Of a stretch of 5,560 bases of DNA, positions 1 through 5,560 are shown one piece after another. The stretch covers positions 1-5,560 of the forward strand of contig JAPPDO010000032.1 of NCBI GenBank assembly GCA_028821635.1. Direction: 5' to 3'. The stretch's first letter is position 1, and each line of letters opens with the position of its first letter. The position numbers and the translations under genes are program-made. The DNA is from Ekhidna sp. GTDB lineage: Bacteria; Bacteroidota; Bacteroidia; Cytophagales; Cyclobacteriaceae. The notes beneath the pieces are model-generated. The model worked only from the letters and a program-made list of their open reading frames with translations, was not told where the DNA came from and searched no databases.

Positions 1-40
1 ACAGTATTTGTCACAGCCGGGTTTTATTGAATACTTTTAA
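1..40 (+). CDS. possible 3' end of atpE (ATP synthase subunit c), partial
   Basis: This call rests on position only: atpE normally lies directly upstream of atpF in F-type ATP synthase operons. Frame 1 reads TVFVTAGFY and stops at TGA 28-30; frame 2 reads QYLSQPGFIEYF and stops at TAA 38-40. Frame 1 is the more hydrophobic and so looks a little more like the end of the second helix of subunit c, but I cannot decide between them. Neither tail is one I recognise. Confidence 0.3.
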   Translation, partial: QYLSQPGFIEYF

Positions 41-60
41 AAACTAAAAATTAAATAATC

Positions 61-558
61 GTGTCACCATTAACTACTCCGGATATTGGTTTAATTATTT
101 GGCAACTAATTGCTTTTATTGCAACCCTAGCTATTTTAAGAGTGTTTGTTTGGGTGCCGATTCTAAGCGCATTGAAAACCCGGGAATTTCAGATTGAGGA
201 TTCACTTCGAGCAGCCGAAAATGCTAAATCTGAAATGGAACAAATCAAGGCAGATAATGAATATTTACTTCAAGAAGCACGGATTGAGCGAGATGCAATT
301 TTAAAAGAAGCAAGAACCGAAGCGGGGCACATTGTGGCACACGCAAAAGCTGAAACTTCAGACATCACGTCAAAAATGCTTCAGGATGCACGAGATGCAA
401 TTGAGTTAGAAAAAAAATCCGCAACAAGTGACATCAAAAACCTCGTTTCTTCCCTGTCATTGGAAATTGCAGAAAAAGTGCTGAGAGAAAAACTCGCTGA
501 CGAAAAGTCTCAAAAAGAACTGGTTAACAAATTCATAGAAGAAGCAAATATTAACTGA
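61..558 (+). CDS. atpF: F0F1 ATP synthase subunit b
   Basis: This is the b subunit of the peripheral stalk, which anchors the F1 head to the membrane F0 sector through the delta subunit. At 165 aa it has the usual length for the family. Residues about 9-31 form one membrane helix (GLIIWQLIAFIATLAILRVF), followed by the conserved WVPIL..AL..RE segment. Residues about 40-125 are a long charged helix rich in Ala, Glu and Lys, as expected for the coiled-coil stalk. The end (SLEIAEKVLREKL, about 133-145) is the region that meets delta in this family. The start is GTG at 61: TAA at 55-57 closes the frame upstream and no ATG lies before the membrane helix. The leader is A-rich with no Shine-Dalgarno. 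It is followed by atpH after 2 bases. Intact and ordinary. Confidence 0.95.
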   Translation: MSPLTTPDIGLIIWQLIAFIATLAILRVFVWVPILSALKTREFQIEDSLRAAENAKSEMEQIKADNEYLLQEARIERDAILKEARTEAGHIVAHAKAETSDITSKMLQDARDAIELEKKSATSDIKNLVSSLSLEIAEKVLREKLADEKSQKELVNKFIEEANIN

Positions 559-560
559 AC

Positions 561-1097
561 ATGTCTGACCGAAGAATAGCAGCGAGGTATGCTAAACCAC
601 TTTTAGAATTAGCGGAAAAGCAAAAAGTCCTTAAAAATGTAAAAGAAGACTTTGACTCCTTCGTGTTAATATGCAAAGAGAATCGTGAATTTTCATTAAT
701 GCTAAAGAGTCCGACGGTTCCTCATTTCAAAAAAACTGACATTCTTAAAAAAGCATTTGGAGGAAGATACAACGACCTTACCGTTCAGGCATTTGACCTG
801 ATAACACGTAAGAACAGAGAAAGTATGCTGGAATCAATTGCCAACGAGTTCATCCATTTATACAATGTTAAACAAGGAATGACGGAAGCCTCCGTGACTA
901 CCACTTTTAAGCTGGATGCTTCCACGAAAAAATCATTTGAAAAATTGGCAAAAGATATAACCGGTAAAGAACCTATACTTTCTGAAATCGTCAATCAAGA
1001 CATTTTAGGAGGGTACATCCTGAAGCTTGGTGACAAGCAGATAGATGACAGTGTAAAAGGGCAATTAAATAATTTAAAACTTAATTTTTCTAATTAA
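561..1097 (+). CDS. atpH: F0F1 ATP synthase subunit delta (OSCP homologue)
   Basis: The delta subunit joins the b stalk to the top of the alpha3beta3 head. Its 178 aa are the normal family length. The N-terminal helical domain (about 1-105) opens with the conserved ARYAKPLLELA, and the C-terminal domain (about 110-178) ends with DILGGYILKLGDKQIDDSVK at 147-166, the typical delta/OSCP signature (GG, then GD, then D.S). Only two bases separate its ATG from the atpF stop, so translation is probably coupled to atpF; no clear Shine-Dalgarno is seen. It forms part of the same transcript as atpF and atpA. No truncation or frameshift is visible. Confidence 0.95.
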   Translation: MSDRRIAARYAKPLLELAEKQKVLKNVKEDFDSFVLICKENREFSLMLKSPTVPHFKKTDILKKAFGGRYNDLTVQAFDLITRKNRESMLESIANEFIHLYNVKQGMTEASVTTTFKLDASTKKSFEKLAKDITGKEPILSEIVNQDILGGYILKLGDKQIDDSVKGQLNNLKLNFSN

Positions 1098-1132
1098 ACA
1101 ATAATAAGCCATCTGGCTAAAAAAATACAAAT

Positions 1133-2710
1133 ATGGCACAAGTAAGGCCTGATGAGGTTTCCGCAATTTTAAGAGAGCAACTCTCAAACTTTAAGACAGA
1201 AAGCGAACTAGAGGAGGTTGGCACTACTCTTCAAGTTGGTGATGGTGTTGCCAGAATATATGGTCTGTCGAATGCACAGGCCGGCGAACTTCTTGAATTT
1301 GAAAATGGATTAAATGCTTTAGTTCTTAACTTGGAAGAGGACAACGTCGGTGCGGTGCTGCTGGGCGATTCCAGCGATGTAAAAGAAGGAGATACGGTAA
1401 AAAGAACCGGAAGAATCGGCTCAATAATGGTTGGTGACGGCATGTGCGGCAGAGTTGTAAATACACTGGGCACTCCAATTGACGGCGAGGGTGCGATTGA
1501 AGGAGAAACTTTTGACATGCCTTTAGAGAGGAAAGCACCGGGCGTTATTTACAGACAGCCTGTAAGTGAACCGCTACAGACAGGGATTGTTTCCATTGAC
1601 TCCATGATTCCAATTGGAAGGGGTCAAAGAGAGTTGGTGATTGGTGACCGCCAGACTGGGAAAACCGCCGTGGTAATTGACGCAATCATTAACCAAAAAG
1701 AATTCTATGATAAAGGAAATCCCGTTTTCTGTATTTATGTGGCCATTGGGCAGAAAGCCTCTACCGTTGCCGGTATTGTAGCTCAGTTAGAGAAGGCAGG
1801 CGCAATGGACTACACCGTGGTGGTAAATGCTTCCGCCTCTGATCCGGCTCCCATGCAGTTCTTTGCTCCTTTTACAGGTGCCGCAATTGGAGAGTATTTT
1901 AGAGATACAGGAAGGCCGGCTTTGGTCATCTACGATGATTTGTCAAAGCAGGCAGTTTCTTACAGAGAAGTTTCTTTGCTTCTCAGAAGGCCGCCGGGAC
2001 GGGAGGCATACCCCGGTGACGTATTCTATCTACACTCAAGACTTTTAGAAAGAGCAGCTAAAATCATTGATGACGATTCCATTGCACAACAAATGAACGA
2101 CCTTCCGCCTTCTCTTAAAGGGAAAGTAAAAGGCGGTGGCTCTTTGACGGCACTTCCTATCATTGAAACACAAGCCGGCGATGTCTCGGCTTATATTCCG
2201 ACAAATGTGATCTCAATCACTGACGGTCAAATCTTCCTGGAGACTAACCTTTTTAATTCAGGTATCAGACCGGCGATCAACGTTGGTATTTCTGTGTCAA
2301 GGGTTGGGGGTTCTGCTCAAATCAAGTCAATGAAGAAGGTTGCCGGTACTTTGAAGTTAGACCAGGCACAGTTTCGCGAACTCGAGGCATTCGCAAAATT
2401 CGGCTCTGACCTGGATGCTGCAACGCAAAGAACCATTGACCGGGGAAGAAAGAATCAGGAAATCCTAAAACAGCCACAGTTCTCCCCCATTCCTGTGGAA
2501 GAGCAGGTAGCGATCATATACGTCTCAACGAAGGGTTTTCTGGATAAGATACCCGTAAACAAAGCAAAGGACTTCCAGAAGGAATTCATCGAGTCGATGA
2601 GGAACGTTGGGCAAGAGGCATTAGCTGATTTTAAAGCCGGAAAGATTACTGAAGAGGCCATTGCGAAAACAGAGGAGGTTGCCAGAGACATCGTAGGAAG
2701 ATTCAAATAA
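1133..2710 (+). CDS. atpA: F0F1 ATP synthase subunit alpha
   Basis: Alpha alternates with beta in the F1 head and carries the non-catalytic nucleotide sites. At 525 aa it has full Bacteroidota-type length. The N-terminal beta-barrel domain (about 25-95) is followed by the nucleotide-binding domain with Walker A GDRQTGKT (171-178) and Walker B ALVIYDD (263-269). The alpha/beta family signature [10 protein letters not shown] lies at 380-389, and R390 directly after it is the arginine finger that reaches into the neighbouring beta site. The helical C-terminal domain runs to the natural end [12 protein letters not shown] 1133 is preceded by an A-rich leader without Shine-Dalgarno, 35 bases after atpH. 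GC is higher than in its neighbours (35 of 60 bases at 1981-2040), as often seen in strongly conserved genes. In most bacteria atpG follows directly; here two RM genes intervene. Confidence 0.98.
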   Translation: MAQVRPDEVSAILREQLSNFKTESELEEVGTTLQVGDGVARIYGLSNAQAGELLEFENGLNALVLNLEEDNVGAVLLGDSSDVKEGDTVKRTGRIGSIMVGDGMCGRVVNTLGTPIDGEGAIEGETFDMPLERKAPGVIYRQPVSEPLQTGIVSIDSMIPIGRGQRELVIGDRQTGKTAVVIDAIINQKEFYDKGNPVFCIYVAIGQKASTVAGIVAQLEKAGAMDYTVVVNASASDPAPMQFFAPFTGAAIGEYFRDTGRPALVIYDDLSKQAVSYREVSLLLRRPPGREAYPGDVFYLHSRLLERAAKIIDDDSIAQQMNDLPPSLKGKVKGGGSLTALPIIETQAGDVSAYIPTNVISITDGQIFLETNLFNSGIRPAINVGISVSRVGGSAQIKSMKKVAGTLKLDQAQFRELEAFAKFGSDLDAATQRTIDRGRKNQEILKQPQFSPIPVEEQVAIIYVSTKGFLDKIPVNKAKDFQKEFIESMRNVGQEALADFKAGKITEEAIAKTEEVARDIVGRFK

Positions 2711-2711
2711 A
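2704..2711 (+). repeat. left copy of an 8-base direct repeat at the cassette edge
   Basis: CAAATAAA here spans the atpA stop codon and recurs at 4622-4629, shortly before atpG. Extending both copies gives 12 matches of 15 (TTCAAATAAAGGAGG against TCCAAATAAACAAGG). It could be a target-site duplication or the short homology used for insertion. The sequence is A-rich, so chance is a real alternative. Confidence 0.3.
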
Positions 2712-2838
2712 GGAGGCTAGGTGCATCATTAGACCAAAAAACTTGTAAAATGAATCCTATGGAATGCTTTAGTTATTTTGTTCGCTTGACAATAGGCAAA
2801 AGATTGATTCATGATTATCTTATTAATAGATTTGGGAC
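2711..2838 (+). other. intergenic leader between atpA and the methyltransferase
   Basis: These 128 bases separate the atpA stop from the methyltransferase ATG. They begin with AGGAGG (2711-2716), a perfect Shine-Dalgarno core that stands 4 bases before a GTG opening only a three-codon frame (GTG CAT CAT TAG). A candidate promoter sits at the 3' end. I see no G+C-rich hairpin followed by a T-run, so no intrinsic terminator closes the upstream atp transcript. A 38-codon frame starts at ATG 2750 and ends at TAG 2864-2866, overlapping the methyltransferase; it resembles nothing I know and is probably chance. The stretch is likely the left flank of the inserted cassette. Confidence 0.6.
2804..2834 (+). 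promoter_or_regulatory. candidate Bacteroidota-type promoter for the RM genes
   Basis: TAGATTTG at 2827-2834 matches the Bacteroidota -7 consensus TAnnTTTG exactly, and TTG at 2804-2806 lies 20 bases upstream, close to the usual spacing of the -33 element. Transcription would start at or very near the methyltransferase ATG (2839), giving a leaderless or nearly leaderless message, in keeping with the absence of a usable Shine-Dalgarno there. A 5-base inverted repeat (AAGAT 2800-2804, ATCTT 2817-2821) around TCATGA overlaps the -33 element and could be an operator, but it is short. A sigma70-like TTGACA at 2786-2791 lacks a well-spaced -10 partner. The sequence is AT-rich, so chance matches are possible. 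Confidence 0.35.
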
Positions 2839-3711
2839 ATGTATAAGAATATATATCCAGTCATAGATACTAGCTTTGAAAAAGTAGCCTATAACAGGTC
2901 AACTAAAAAGATAAAGCGTTTGAAACCACGATCCTTAGTTAGATCACCTTTAAGGTATCCGGGAGGCAAAAGTCGTGCTATGAATACTATTGTTGATTTA
3001 ATTCCACCAAATATAGATTGCCTTGTTTCTCCGTTTATTGGCGGAGCATCTATTGAATTAGCTGTAGCTTCTAAATGCGGAAAACAAGTCTATGGTTACG
3101 ATGTGTTTAAGCCTTTAGTTACATTTTGGAATGTACTGTTGAGTAATCCATCTAAACTTGCAGATGCTGTGAAAGAGCATCATCCATTGACTAAAACAAA
3201 ATTTTATTCTTTACAAAACAGATTGCCTGAGATGAAGGCTAAACATGAGATAGCGGCTGCCTTTTTTGCCTTGAATCGTTCCAGCTTTAGCGGTACAACA
3301 TTATCAGGGGGGATGTCTCCGGATCATCCACGATTTACAGAATCGGCTATAGAAAGATTAGCAGCATTTAAGGTTGATAGTCTCACAGTTGAGGAAGCAG
3401 ATTTTAAAGAAAGCTTAACCCGCCACAAAAACGACTTTTTATATCTAGACCCACCTTATGCAAATGGAGGTGCTTTATATGGTAAAAAAGGTGATTGCCA
3501 TATTGATTTTGATCATAAAGGACTTGCAGATATTTTAACAAATAGAGACAGATGGCTTTTATCATATAATGATTGTACACTAGTCCGTGATTTATACAAA
3601 AATCATAAGATCATAACGCCTGAATGGACTTATGGTATGAGTGCAGATAAGCGATCAAAAGAGGTAATTATATTAAGTCATGATCACGATTATGTGACGA
3701 GGGTATCGTGA
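2839..3711 (+). CDS. D12-class (Dam-like) DNA adenine N6-methyltransferase of an RM system
   Basis: Transfers a methyl group from S-adenosylmethionine to adenine in a specific DNA site, protecting host DNA from the partner nuclease. Motifs come in the alpha-group (D12/Dam) order: motif X RYPGGKSR at 39-46, SAM-binding motif I SPFIGGASIE at 64-73, an acidic residue in GYDVF (D88), NRSSFSGTTLSGGMS at 146-160, and catalytic motif IV LDPPY at 203-207, followed by WLLSYND (239-245). DPPY is typical of N6-adenine enzymes. The 290 aa length fits the class. ATG 2839 is the only plausible start: TAG 2827-2829 closes the frame upstream and no other ATG or GTG precedes motif X. Residues 1-34 are a Lys/Arg-rich extension of unknown role. 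Its stop overlaps the endonuclease start by four bases. Recognition site cannot be read from sequence. A fully solitary Dam role is less likely given the coupled nuclease gene. Confidence 0.88.
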   Translation: MYKNIYPVIDTSFEKVAYNRSTKKIKRLKPRSLVRSPLRYPGGKSRAMNTIVDLIPPNIDCLVSPFIGGASIELAVASKCGKQVYGYDVFKPLVTFWNVLLSNPSKLADAVKEHHPLTKTKFYSLQNRLPEMKAKHEIAAAFFALNRSSFSGTTLSGGMSPDHPRFTESAIERLAAFKVDSLTVEEADFKESLTRHKNDFLYLDPPYANGGALYGKKGDCHIDFDHKGLADILTNRDRWLLSYNDCTLVRDLYKNHKIITPEWTYGMSADKRSKEVIILSHDHDYVTRVS

Positions 3712-4595
3712 GTCAAGTAAAAAACGGGAAAGCTTTTGAATATGCTTTAGTTCTGGAAATTAGTCGCCTTACTAGATCAAAGATAACGGACAACACCGCA
3801 GCGCAAATAGCAAAAGATTATTATAATTCAATCAGCGGTGATAATAGAAAACATTTTGACAGAGCCGCAGATGAAGCATCGGTTTTTCTAGAATGCCATG
3901 ATGATCGTTTTGATAAGTCGCATTTGATTACACTGCAAAGCGACAGCAAAGGTAAAGATGGTGATGTGAGAGATATTATCGTTAGTATCAATGATAGAAA
4001 TGAAATAGGAATATCAGCAAAACACAATCACCAAGCCGTCAAACATAGTCGGCTGTCTGATAAAATAGATTTTGGCAAAGATTGGTGCAATTATCCCGTT
4101 AGCAATAATTACTGGAAGAGCGTAAAGCCAATATTTAGTGATTTGCGCCAACGTAAAGAAAAGAGCGAGTTGTTCAAAAATATCCCCAATAAAGACTCAA
4201 CTATATATCTGCCTGTATTGTCTGCTTTTGAAGATGAATTGCGGGTTTTATGTGAAGATTTTGGCAGAAACTTTATAAAGTGCCTCTTTCAGTATCTCAC
4301 CCGCCGACATGATTTTTATAAAGTAGTATGCGGAAAAAAATCCGTTAATGTTCAATCAGTAAATATTGGTGGAACTTTGGAATGGGGAAAGCGTTGGAAA
4401 ATACCGTCTCGTATAGAACAAATAAAACGAAAAATAGAATCAAAAAACACGCTGTTAATTACCTTTGAAGGTGGTTGGCAATTATCGTTCAGATTGCATA
4501 GTGCCAGTTCAAGGGTTGAACCTAGTCTCAAATTTGATATCCAATTTGTTGGTATGTCGCAGTCAGTAACACGGCATGAAATACCCTTGAGATAA
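3708..4595 (+). CDS. HaeIII-family type II restriction endonuclease
   Basis: Predicted to cut unmodified DNA at the site protected by the methyltransferase just upstream. The 295 aa length is in the range of HaeIII-type enzymes. The N-terminus (NGKAFEYALVLEI, 6-18) and the block DGDVRDIIVSI (84-94) followed by EIGISAKHNHQAVKHSRLS (99-117) resemble the conserved core of the HaeIII family (Pfam RE_HaeIII) as I remember it. Within a PD-(D/E)XK reading, D86 or D89, E99 and K105 are the candidate catalytic residues; this assignment is inferred. The C-terminal part (about 165-295) probably holds DNA-contact segments but shows no motif I can name. The start is GTG 3708, whose bases overlap the upstream TGA (GTGA), which suggests coupled translation and lower output than the methyltransferase. 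No frameshift or stop interrupts it. The HaeIII prototype cuts GGCC, but specificity here may differ. Family assignment is from memory, not a search. Confidence 0.75.
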   Translation: MSQVKNGKAFEYALVLEISRLTRSKITDNTAAQIAKDYYNSISGDNRKHFDRAADEASVFLECHDDRFDKSHLITLQSDSKGKDGDVRDIIVSINDRNEIGISAKHNHQAVKHSRLSDKIDFGKDWCNYPVSNNYWKSVKPIFSDLRQRKEKSELFKNIPNKDSTIYLPVLSAFEDELRVLCEDFGRNFIKCLFQYLTRRHDFYKVVCGKKSVNVQSVNIGGTLEWGKRWKIPSRIEQIKRKIESKNTLLITFEGGWQLSFRLHSASSRVEPSLKFDIQFVGMSQSVTRHEIPLR

Positions 4596-4647
4596 TTTAT
4601 CTAATTATGTATATAGTTCTCCAAATAAACAAGGATTCCAGTAAAAG
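4596..4647 (+). other. spacer between the endonuclease and atpG
   Basis: These 52 AT-rich bases contain no hairpin with T-run and no TAnnTTTG box, so I see neither a terminator for the RM genes nor a convincing private promoter for atpG. AAGGA at 4631-4635 is a partial Shine-Dalgarno but is 12 bases from the ATG; the ATG is directly preceded by GTAAAAG. The part after 4629 is probably the original atpG leader. Confidence 0.5.
4622..4629 (+). repeat. right copy of the 8-base direct repeat at the cassette edge
   Basis: CAAATAAA here matches 2704-2711 at the end of atpA. It lies 18 bases before the atpG ATG, between the endonuclease stop and atpG, which is where the right edge of an inserted cassette would be expected. 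Confidence 0.3.
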
Positions 4648-5529
4648 ATGGCTAACTTAAAAGAAGTAAAAAGCAGGATTCAGTCGGTTAACTCTACGAA
4701 GCAGATAACCAAAGCCATGAAAATGGTAGCAGCCGCTAAGTTGAGAAGAGCGCAGGATCGTATCCTTCAGATGAGGCCTTATGCTCAAAAACTTTCAGAG
4801 ATCGTATCGAATGTCTCCTCCGGACAAACAGAGGACATTGAGAATCCATATTCTGAGGTTAGAGAAGCAGAAAACATACTGTTGGTAGTCATTTCCTCAG
4901 ATAGAGGACTCTGTGGTGCTTTCAATAGTAATATTTTCAAATACACAAGAAGCCTGATTTCTAATAATTATGCTGAAGCCGAATCTTTGGGAAATCTTCA
5001 TATCCTCCCAATCGGCAAAAAGTCGTATGAATTTTTCAGAAAACGAAGTTATAATGTAATGGAAGGGTATGCTCACCTGCTTGAGAAACTCAATTTTGAT
5101 GGTTCGGGAAAGGCCGCCGAGATGATCATGGAGAAGTTTGAAAAAAAAACGTATGACAGGGTAGAGATCATCTTTAACGAATTTAAAAACGTAGCCACCC
5201 AGATCATCAAAAATGAACAGTTTCTGCCCGTCAGTAACATCACTCAGGGCGCAGGAGACACAGAAGCGGATTATATCTTTGAGCCGTCTAAAGACTTCAT
5301 CTTTAATGACCTTCTGCCAAAGTCACTAAAAATCCAGTTCTACAGGGCACTTTTGGAGTCCAATGCCTCCGAACATGGAGCCAGGATGACGGCAATGGAT
5401 AAAGCAACGGAGAACGCCGACGAGCTATTGAAAGACCTCCGGTTAACCTACAACAGAACACGGCAGGCAGCGATCACAAAAGAGATTTTAGAAATAGTAG
5501 GAGGCGCAGAAGCACTGGTGCAGGGCTAA
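4648..5529 (+). CDS. atpG: F0F1 ATP synthase subunit gamma
   Basis: Gamma is the central shaft that turns inside the alpha3beta3 head and couples proton flow to ATP synthesis. At 293 aa it is of normal length. The N-terminal helix carries the conserved block from LKEVKSRIQSV through TKQITKAMKMVAAAKLRRAQ (about 4-36), and the Rossmann-like domain has SSDRGLCGAFNSNI (83-96). The C-terminal helix carries SEHGARMTAMDKATENA (241-257) and the gamma signature ITKEILEIVGGAEA (276-289), which fits the PROSITE pattern. The ATG at 4648 gives the expected MANLKEVKSRI start. The gene is intact, but it is separated from atpA by about 1.9 kb of RM sequence, so its expression depends on read-through or on a promoter inside the cassette. 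Confidence 0.97.
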   Translation: MANLKEVKSRIQSVNSTKQITKAMKMVAAAKLRRAQDRILQMRPYAQKLSEIVSNVSSGQTEDIENPYSEVREAENILLVVISSDRGLCGAFNSNIFKYTRSLISNNYAEAESLGNLHILPIGKKSYEFFRKRSYNVMEGYAHLLEKLNFDGSGKAAEMIMEKFEKKTYDRVEIIFNEFKNVATQIIKNEQFLPVSNITQGAGDTEADYIFEPSKDFIFNDLLPKSLKIQFYRALLESNASEHGARMTAMDKATENADELLKDLRLTYNRTRQAAITKEILEIVGGAEALVQG

Positions 5530-5560
5530 TGTTAAGTCGGGCACTTCCATTACTTCAAAT
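5530..5560. other. sequence downstream of atpG, nothing recognised
   Basis: The last 31 bases contain no ATG, no recognisable start of atpD and no hairpin with T-run. The stretch is too short to tell whether the operon ends here or continues. Confidence 0.4.

Larger units (their letters stand above)
2712..4629 (+). mobile_element. RM cassette inserted between atpA and atpG (approximate limits)
   Basis: Two genes unrelated to ATP synthesis separate atpA from atpG, which are adjacent in nearly all F-type operons. No transposase, integrase or terminal inverted repeats are visible, so this is not an autonomous element. An 8-base direct repeat (2704-2711 and 4622-4629) lies at the two edges; joining across it would leave atpA and atpG 19 bases apart, a normal spacing. 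Sampled composition does not mark the cassette as foreign by itself: 21/60 GC at 2881-2940 and 22/60 at 3121-3180, against 22/60 in atpF at 241-300. The insertion is inferred from gene order; the exact limits are a guess. Confidence 0.6.

Noticed and set aside
785..994. Reverse-strand open frame of 69 codons within atpH
   Set aside because: It lies wholly inside a well-supported gene, resembles no protein and has no start context; a shadow frame.
1107..1118. AGCCA-TC-TGGCT inverted repeat between atpH and atpA, followed by an A-run
   Set aside because: The stem is only 4-5 bases and no T-run follows on the + strand, so it is not a terminator; too weak to call a regulatory hairpin.
1231..1538. 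Two reverse-strand open frames within atpA
   Set aside because: Ser/Pro-rich and unusual composition opposite a highly conserved gene; typical antisense artefacts.
1827..2048. Second forward frame inside atpA
   Set aside because: It overlaps the nucleotide-binding domain of alpha, whose frame is intact and conserved; no independent evidence of coding.
2786..2791. TTGACA as a sigma70 -35 box
   Set aside because: No -10 hexamer lies at 16-18 bases and Bacteroidota primary promoters use a different consensus; the TAnnTTTG candidate is better.
3821..4027. Reverse-strand open frame of 68 codons within the endonuclease gene
   Set aside because: Opposite the conserved HaeIII-like core; no recognisable features.
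2839..4595. Avoidance of GGCC or GATC as a clue to the RM target
   Set aside because: GGCC is absent from the RM genes but occurs at least eight times in the atp genes, and GATC occurs many times throughout. A window this short and AT-rich cannot show site avoidance.
2711..4647. Foreign base composition as proof of recent transfer
   Set aside because: Sampled GC in the RM genes (35-37%) equals that sampled in atpF (37%), so composition does not separate them from host genes.

Overview
The window is a stretch of an F-type ATP synthase operon, all on the + strand, interrupted by a two-gene restriction-modification (RM) unit. The order is atpF (b subunit), atpH (delta), atpA (alpha), a D12-class DNA adenine methyltransferase, a HaeIII-family restriction endonuclease, then atpG (gamma). 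The first 60 bases probably hold the last codons of atpE, and the last 31 bases after atpG hold nothing recognisable.

The organism is most likely a member of the Bacteroidota. The AtpA N-terminus ([16 protein letters not shown], followed by the [20 protein letters not shown] stretch), the short b subunit and the A-rich, Shine-Dalgarno-poor leaders before atpF, atpH and atpA fit that phylum. This rests on remembered family sequences and not on a search. A genus cannot be named.

Layout: atpF, atpH and atpA are tightly packed (gaps of 2 and 35 bases) and look intact and functional, with their expected motifs. After the atpA stop there are 128 bases without a convincing gene. They hold an AGGAGG, a candidate Bacteroidota-type promoter and no visible intrinsic terminator. 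The methyltransferase (290 aa) and endonuclease (295 aa) follow and overlap by four bases (GTGA), so they are a coupled pair. A 52-base spacer leads to atpG, which is complete.

The four ATP synthase proteins make the b stator, the OSCP-like delta connector, the nucleotide-binding alpha subunit and the rotating gamma shaft of one complex. The RM pair has no role in that complex and looks like an insertion into a core operon. With no terminator visible on either side, the RM genes may be read from the atp promoter, and atpG from transcripts that cross the RM genes. The notable points are this location, the pairing of an adenine-type methyltransferase with an endonuclease whose family prototype cuts GGCC (a site with no adenine), and short direct repeats at the two junctions that may mark how the cassette arrived.
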